A DNA stretch of 8,949 nt, taken from positions 9,088 to 18,036 of the forward strand of contig JAQVBP010000056.1 of assembly GCA_028690255.1 (NCBI GenBank), read 5' to 3'. The notes beneath the pieces were generated by a model that ran no database searches, was not told where the DNA came from, and was given only the letters and a program-made list of their open reading frames with translations. Both the position numbers and the translations under genes were made by a program. Below are positions 6,474 to 8,949 of this stretch, piece after piece; the first letter of the stretch is position 1; the number at the start of each line of letters is the position of its first letter. This stretch comes from Methanosarcinaceae archaeon. Lineage in GTDB: Archaea > Halobacteriota > Methanosarcinia > Methanosarcinales > Methanosarcinaceae.

Positions 6474-6617
6474 GTCCGCTTGAGCGGAGCGAAACGGACC
6501 CCGTGCTGTTGCACTTACAGTGCAACTCCCAGAAAATCTACGATTTCCTGTGATCCCGAAACGGAACTCGGGTATTTAAAAGACCCGGCTTACTCACCGG
6601 CCGCAGGCCGGCCTTTT
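6474..6617 (+). ncRNA. Candidate structured RNA or dispersed palindromic repeat: five consecutive hairpins
   Basis: Five stems follow one another on the plus strand. H1 6474-6499: GTCCG/CGGAC outer arms with an alternative CCGCT-TG-AGCGG inside. H2 6508-6526: GTTGCACT-TAC-AGTGCAAC, perfect. H3 6534-6546: AAATC-TAC-GATTT. H4 6555-6572: CCCGA/TCGGG around eight bases. H5 6597-6611: CCGGCC-GCA-GGCCGG, then CC and T4 (6614-6617), terminator-like. A TATA-like AAAATTATGTAT at about 6362-6373 could start a transcript near 6395. There is no match to an RNA family I know. It may instead be one of the dispersed intergenic repeats of Methanosarcina. Confidence 0.35.
6597..6617 (+). terminator. GC-rich hairpin followed by T4
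   Basis: CCGGCC (6597-6602) and GGCCGG (6606-6611) form a perfect six-pair stem with a GCA loop, followed by CCTTTT. It faces the plus strand, where no protein gene precedes it, so if it is a terminator it ends a non-coding transcript. Confidence 0.4.
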
Positions 6618-6825
6618 CGTTATGGCACACATAAAAAACTTGACTTCACTGAAACCCTGAAGTGGATGTTGAAATCCCAAATTCCTCTCAAAAAAGGGCG
6701 TTGAAAAAGTATGTATTTATTTCACATTATTCTTGAAGCGCCCGGCCTCCTGCGGCGGCCGTTGAGAGTGCCGGAAGCTAAAATCGAGTTGTCAAAATAA
6801 GTCCCGGACCCTGACAATAATTGCT

Positions 6826-6837
6826 AAAAAAAGAAAG
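6826..6837 (-). terminator. U-rich terminator of dapL
   Basis: On the minus strand CTTTCTTTTTTT (6837-6826) begins 43 bases after the dapL stop, preceded by GC-rich bases (GCTCCGGCTCCGC). No clean hairpin is seen; archaeal termination on a T-rich tract does not need one. Confidence 0.5.
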
Positions 6838-6880
6838 CGGAGCCGGAGCTTAAAACCCGGACCACCTTTTGATTTCTGAT

Positions 6881-8038
6881 TCAGAACTGGAGCTTTTTCA
6901 TCCGTTCGACGGCTTCCTGAAGCCTCTCGACCGGCCGGGTCAGAGCGAACCTGATATAACCCTCGCCTGCGGCTCCAAAGCCCAGGCCCGGAGTTGCGAC
7001 GATTCCGGCCTTTTCGAGAAGTAAACCGGCAAACTCGATGGAGGTGAAACCTTTGGGCAGGGGAGCCCAGATATAGAAAGTGGCCTTCTGGGGCTCGACG
7101 TGAAGCCCCATTGACCTGAGCCCTTCGATAAGGATATCGCGTCTCTCTTTGTAGATCTCGTTCATCTCGGCCACGCAGGCCTGGGACCCGTTCATGGCAA
7201 CTGCTCCCGCAAGCTGCACGGCTTCAAAGGTCCCGGAGTCGATGTTGGATTTGACCTTGTCGAGCCCTTTGATAAGATCTTTGTTGCCGACAGCGAAACC
7301 GAGTCTCCAGCCGGTCATGTTGTAGGTCTTGGAGTGGGAGTATAGCTCGATCCCTATGTCCATGGCCCCCTTTGCCGCAAGGAAAGAAGGAGCCTCGTAC
7401 CCGTCGTAGACCATCTGGCAGTAAGCGTTGTCATGCACGGCGATGATGTCGTTTTTCTTGCAGAACTCCACAACCTTCTCGAAGAAGGCCAGGTCCGCAA
7501 CGGCTGCTGTCGGGTTGTTCGGATAGTTGAAGAAGAAGAGCTTCGCCCGCTTAAGGATGTCACCGGGGATTGCGTCAAGGTCAGGCAAAAAGTCGTTTTC
7601 GGCCTTCAGGGCCAGAGGATAAGGCTCTCCCCCCGCAAACTCGGTCCCGATCTTATACACGGGATACCCGGGGTCGGTGTAAAGCACGATGTCTCCGGGG
7701 TTGACAAAAGCGAGCGGAATGTGAGCGACAGCTTCCTTGGACCCTATAAGGGTCAGGACCTCGGTGTCAGGGTCGAGCTTAACGCCCTTGTACTTCTCGC
7801 ACCAGTCGGCCGCAGCCTTCCGGAATTCATAAAGCCCGTTGTGGGAAGGGTAGCTGTGGGTCTTCGGGTCCTTCACAGCCTCGCACAAAGCTTCCACAAT
7901 GTGCGGATGGGTCGGAAGGTCCGGGTCTCCTATCCCGAGGTCGATAACGTCAACTCCCCGGCCCCGTGCTTCGGCCTTAGCTTCGTCGATCGCTGCAAAA
8001 AGATATGGAGGTAATGCGTTAATGCGGTCGGAATACAT
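6881..8038 (-). CDS. dapL: LL-diaminopimelate aminotransferase
   Basis: The 385-residue fold-type I PLP aminotransferase converts tetrahydrodipicolinate plus glutamate directly to LL-diaminopimelate and 2-oxoglutarate in lysine synthesis, bypassing the acyl-intermediate steps. Seen (385-residue numbering): DLGIGDPDLPTHPHIVEAL (33-51) typical of DapL; YPSHNGLYEFRKA (63-75); GSKEA (99-103); NYPNNPT (171-177) with the PLP-phenol-binding Asn; HDNAY (202-206); PLP Schiff-base lysine K237 in SHSKTYNMTGWRLG (234-247); and carboxylate-binding R363 in YIRFALTRP. A longer reading from GTG 8050 adds MTLI, but that GTG lies inside an AGGTGA Shine-Dalgarno (8052-8047) eight bases before ATG 8038, so the shorter start is preferred. 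It is monocistronic as seen. A related aspartate or other alpha-family aminotransferase is the alternative, judged less likely from the N-terminal motif. Confidence 0.9.
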   Translation of the reverse strand: MYSDRINALPPYLFAAIDEAKAEARGRGVDVIDLGIGDPDLPTHPHIVEALCEAVKDPKTHSYPSHNGLYEFRKAAADWCEKYKGVKLDPDTEVLTLIGSKEAVAHIPLAFVNPGDIVLYTDPGYPVYKIGTEFAGGEPYPLALKAENDFLPDLDAIPGDILKRAKLFFFNYPNNPTAAVADLAFFEKVVEFCKKNDIIAVHDNAYCQMVYDGYEAPSFLAAKGAMDIGIELYSHSKTYNMTGWRLGFAVGNKDLIKGLDKVKSNIDSGTFEAVQLAGAVAMNGSQACVAEMNEIYKERRDILIEGLRSMGLHVEPQKATFYIWAPLPKGFTSIEFAGLLLEKAGIVATPGLGFGAAGEGYIRFALTRPVERLQEAVERMKKLQF

Positions 8039-8046
8039 TATTAGAG

Positions 8047-8052
8047 TCACCT
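8047..8052 (-). promoter_or_regulatory. Shine-Dalgarno AGGTGA of dapL
   Basis: A perfect AGGTGA on the minus strand, eight bases ahead of the ATG at 8038. It contains the GTG that would otherwise be read as an upstream start, and so decides the start. Confidence 0.75.
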
Positions 8053-8311
8053 GATAATTTTGAAATTAAACAACATGTCTTTATTTGGCATAGAACGGTA
8101 ACGGGGATATTAAAAGGTATGGGATAGGAGATAGAGTAAGTATTTATCGAAAGGGGTGTATAATCATACATATTAATAAATTAAACACATCTATATTAAT
8201 AAATTAAACACATCTTTGAACACTTTTATTAGCATATAAGTTAACTTTGTTTATATGTCTAAAACTAAAAATTCTGTTTTAAGTTTTGTTGTATCTGGAA
8301 TTATAATCTTA
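8053..8311. promoter_or_regulatory. dapL upstream region
   Basis: No gene is seen. On the minus strand TATA-like stretches occur at CTTTTAATATC (8117-8107) and GATAAATACTTA (8149-8138); either gives a leader of roughly 45-75 bases before the AGGTGA. A dyad TGTAT-AATC-ATACA (8157-8170) abuts the 23-bp tandem repeat. From 8216 to 8311 the sequence is plain AT-rich DNA leading up to the insertion sequence. Confidence 0.4.
8170..8215. repeat. Perfect 23-bp tandem duplication of a dyad upstream of dapL
   Basis: Two identical 23-bp units abut at 8170-8192 and 8193-8215. Each contains TTAAT-AA-ATTAA (8173-8184 and 8196-8207) and ends in ACACATCT. The arrangement parallels the aor upstream repeat (dyad then ACACCT, duplicated once). 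It lies 130-180 bases upstream of the dapL ATG and about 100 bases from the IS edge. A regulatory role is inference; a slippage duplication without function is possible. Confidence 0.6.
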
Positions 8312-8337
8312 GAGCGTGTCTTAAAATTAAATAATCC

Positions 8338-8949
<612 letters not shown>

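Larger units (their letters stand above)
6124..6880. other. 757-base region without a convincing protein gene
   Basis: Between the start of UPF0280 and the end of dapL I see no protein I can support. The left part (6158-6200) has GTTGC/GCAAC arms (6158-6162, 6173-6177) and a spaced AACCGGGG repeat (6175-6182, 6188-6195). Around 6323-6338 is a short GCCC/GGGC hairpin. The middle (6474-6617) is a run of consecutive hairpins. Around 6743-6761 lie CGGCC/GGCCG arms. The right end carries the dapL terminator. Two short open frames (6148-6363 minus, 6414-6704 plus) lack a Shine-Dalgarno, family motifs and coding-like composition. Such GC-rich palindromic spacers recur in Methanosarcina genomes, from memory. 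Confidence 0.55.

Noticed and set aside
6414..6704. 96-codon plus-strand frame (GTG 6414 or ATG 6420)
   Set aside because: It runs through the hairpin series, has no Shine-Dalgarno, a repeat-derived composition (CCCTYS and similar), and no recognisable domain; better explained as structured or repetitive intergenic DNA.
6743..6774. CGGCC/GGCCG and CCGGC/GCCGG arms as a dapL terminator
   Set aside because: Arms are only five pairs, overlap in competing ways, lie over 100 bases past the dapL stop, and no T-tract follows on the minus strand; the T-run at 6837-6826 is closer and better.
7433..8014. 193-codon plus-strand frame opposite dapL
   Set aside because: It lies wholly antisense to dapL, which carries intact PLP motifs; no promoter or family signature.

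Overview
The window looks like chromosomal DNA from a methanogenic archaeon close to Methanosarcina. The evidence is a W-dependent aldehyde ferredoxin oxidoreductase paired with a MoaD-like protein, an UPF0280/COG2122 protein, a methanogen-type LL-diaminopimelate aminotransferase, a COG2509 flavoprotein, archaeal GGAGG/AGGTGA ribosome-binding sites, TATA-like AT-rich promoters, and GC-rich genes separated by very AT-rich spacers. The genus is inferred from gene content and style, not from a search.

Layout. 1-599 (+): 3' part of an unrecognised Lys/Glu-rich protein that runs in from outside the window on a 12-bp tandem repeat. 822-1352 (+): secreted coiled-coil protein with a heptad-spaced asparagine ladder, followed by a hairpin/T-tract terminator. 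1565-3016 (+): COG2509 FAD-dependent dehydrogenase with a Cys-rich motif. 3034-3098: homopurine GAAGA tract between convergent genes. 3108-5230 (-): aor then moaD-like, a coupled two-gene operon. 5305-5346: perfect 21-bp tandem repeat of dyads upstream of aor. 5368-6123 (-): UPF0280/COG2122. 6124-6880: no convincing protein gene, but a run of consecutive hairpins ending in a terminator-like stem, a candidate structured RNA or dispersed repeat. 6881-8038 (-): dapL. 8170-8215: perfect 23-bp tandem repeat of dyads upstream of dapL. 8312-8949: degenerate IS5-family element whose transposase carries an internal deletion and then dissolves into (ATTG)22 at the window edge.

How the genes fit together. 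AOR oxidises aldehydes to acids with ferredoxin, and the MoaD-like protein is the expected sulfur donor for its tungstopterin. COG2122 has been linked genetically in Methanosarcina to making homocysteine from aspartate semialdehyde and sulfide. DapL makes LL-diaminopimelate for lysine, also downstream of aspartate semialdehyde. The minus-strand block therefore combines one tungsten-enzyme operon with two genes of the aspartate-semialdehyde branch point. The plus-strand genes at the left have no evident link to it.

The most unusual property of the window is its density of tandem duplications (12 bp x6, 5 bp x9, 21 bp x2, 11 bp x2, 9 bp x2, 23 bp x2, 4 bp x22). Several lie in regulatory positions, and low-complexity repeats sit at both ends.
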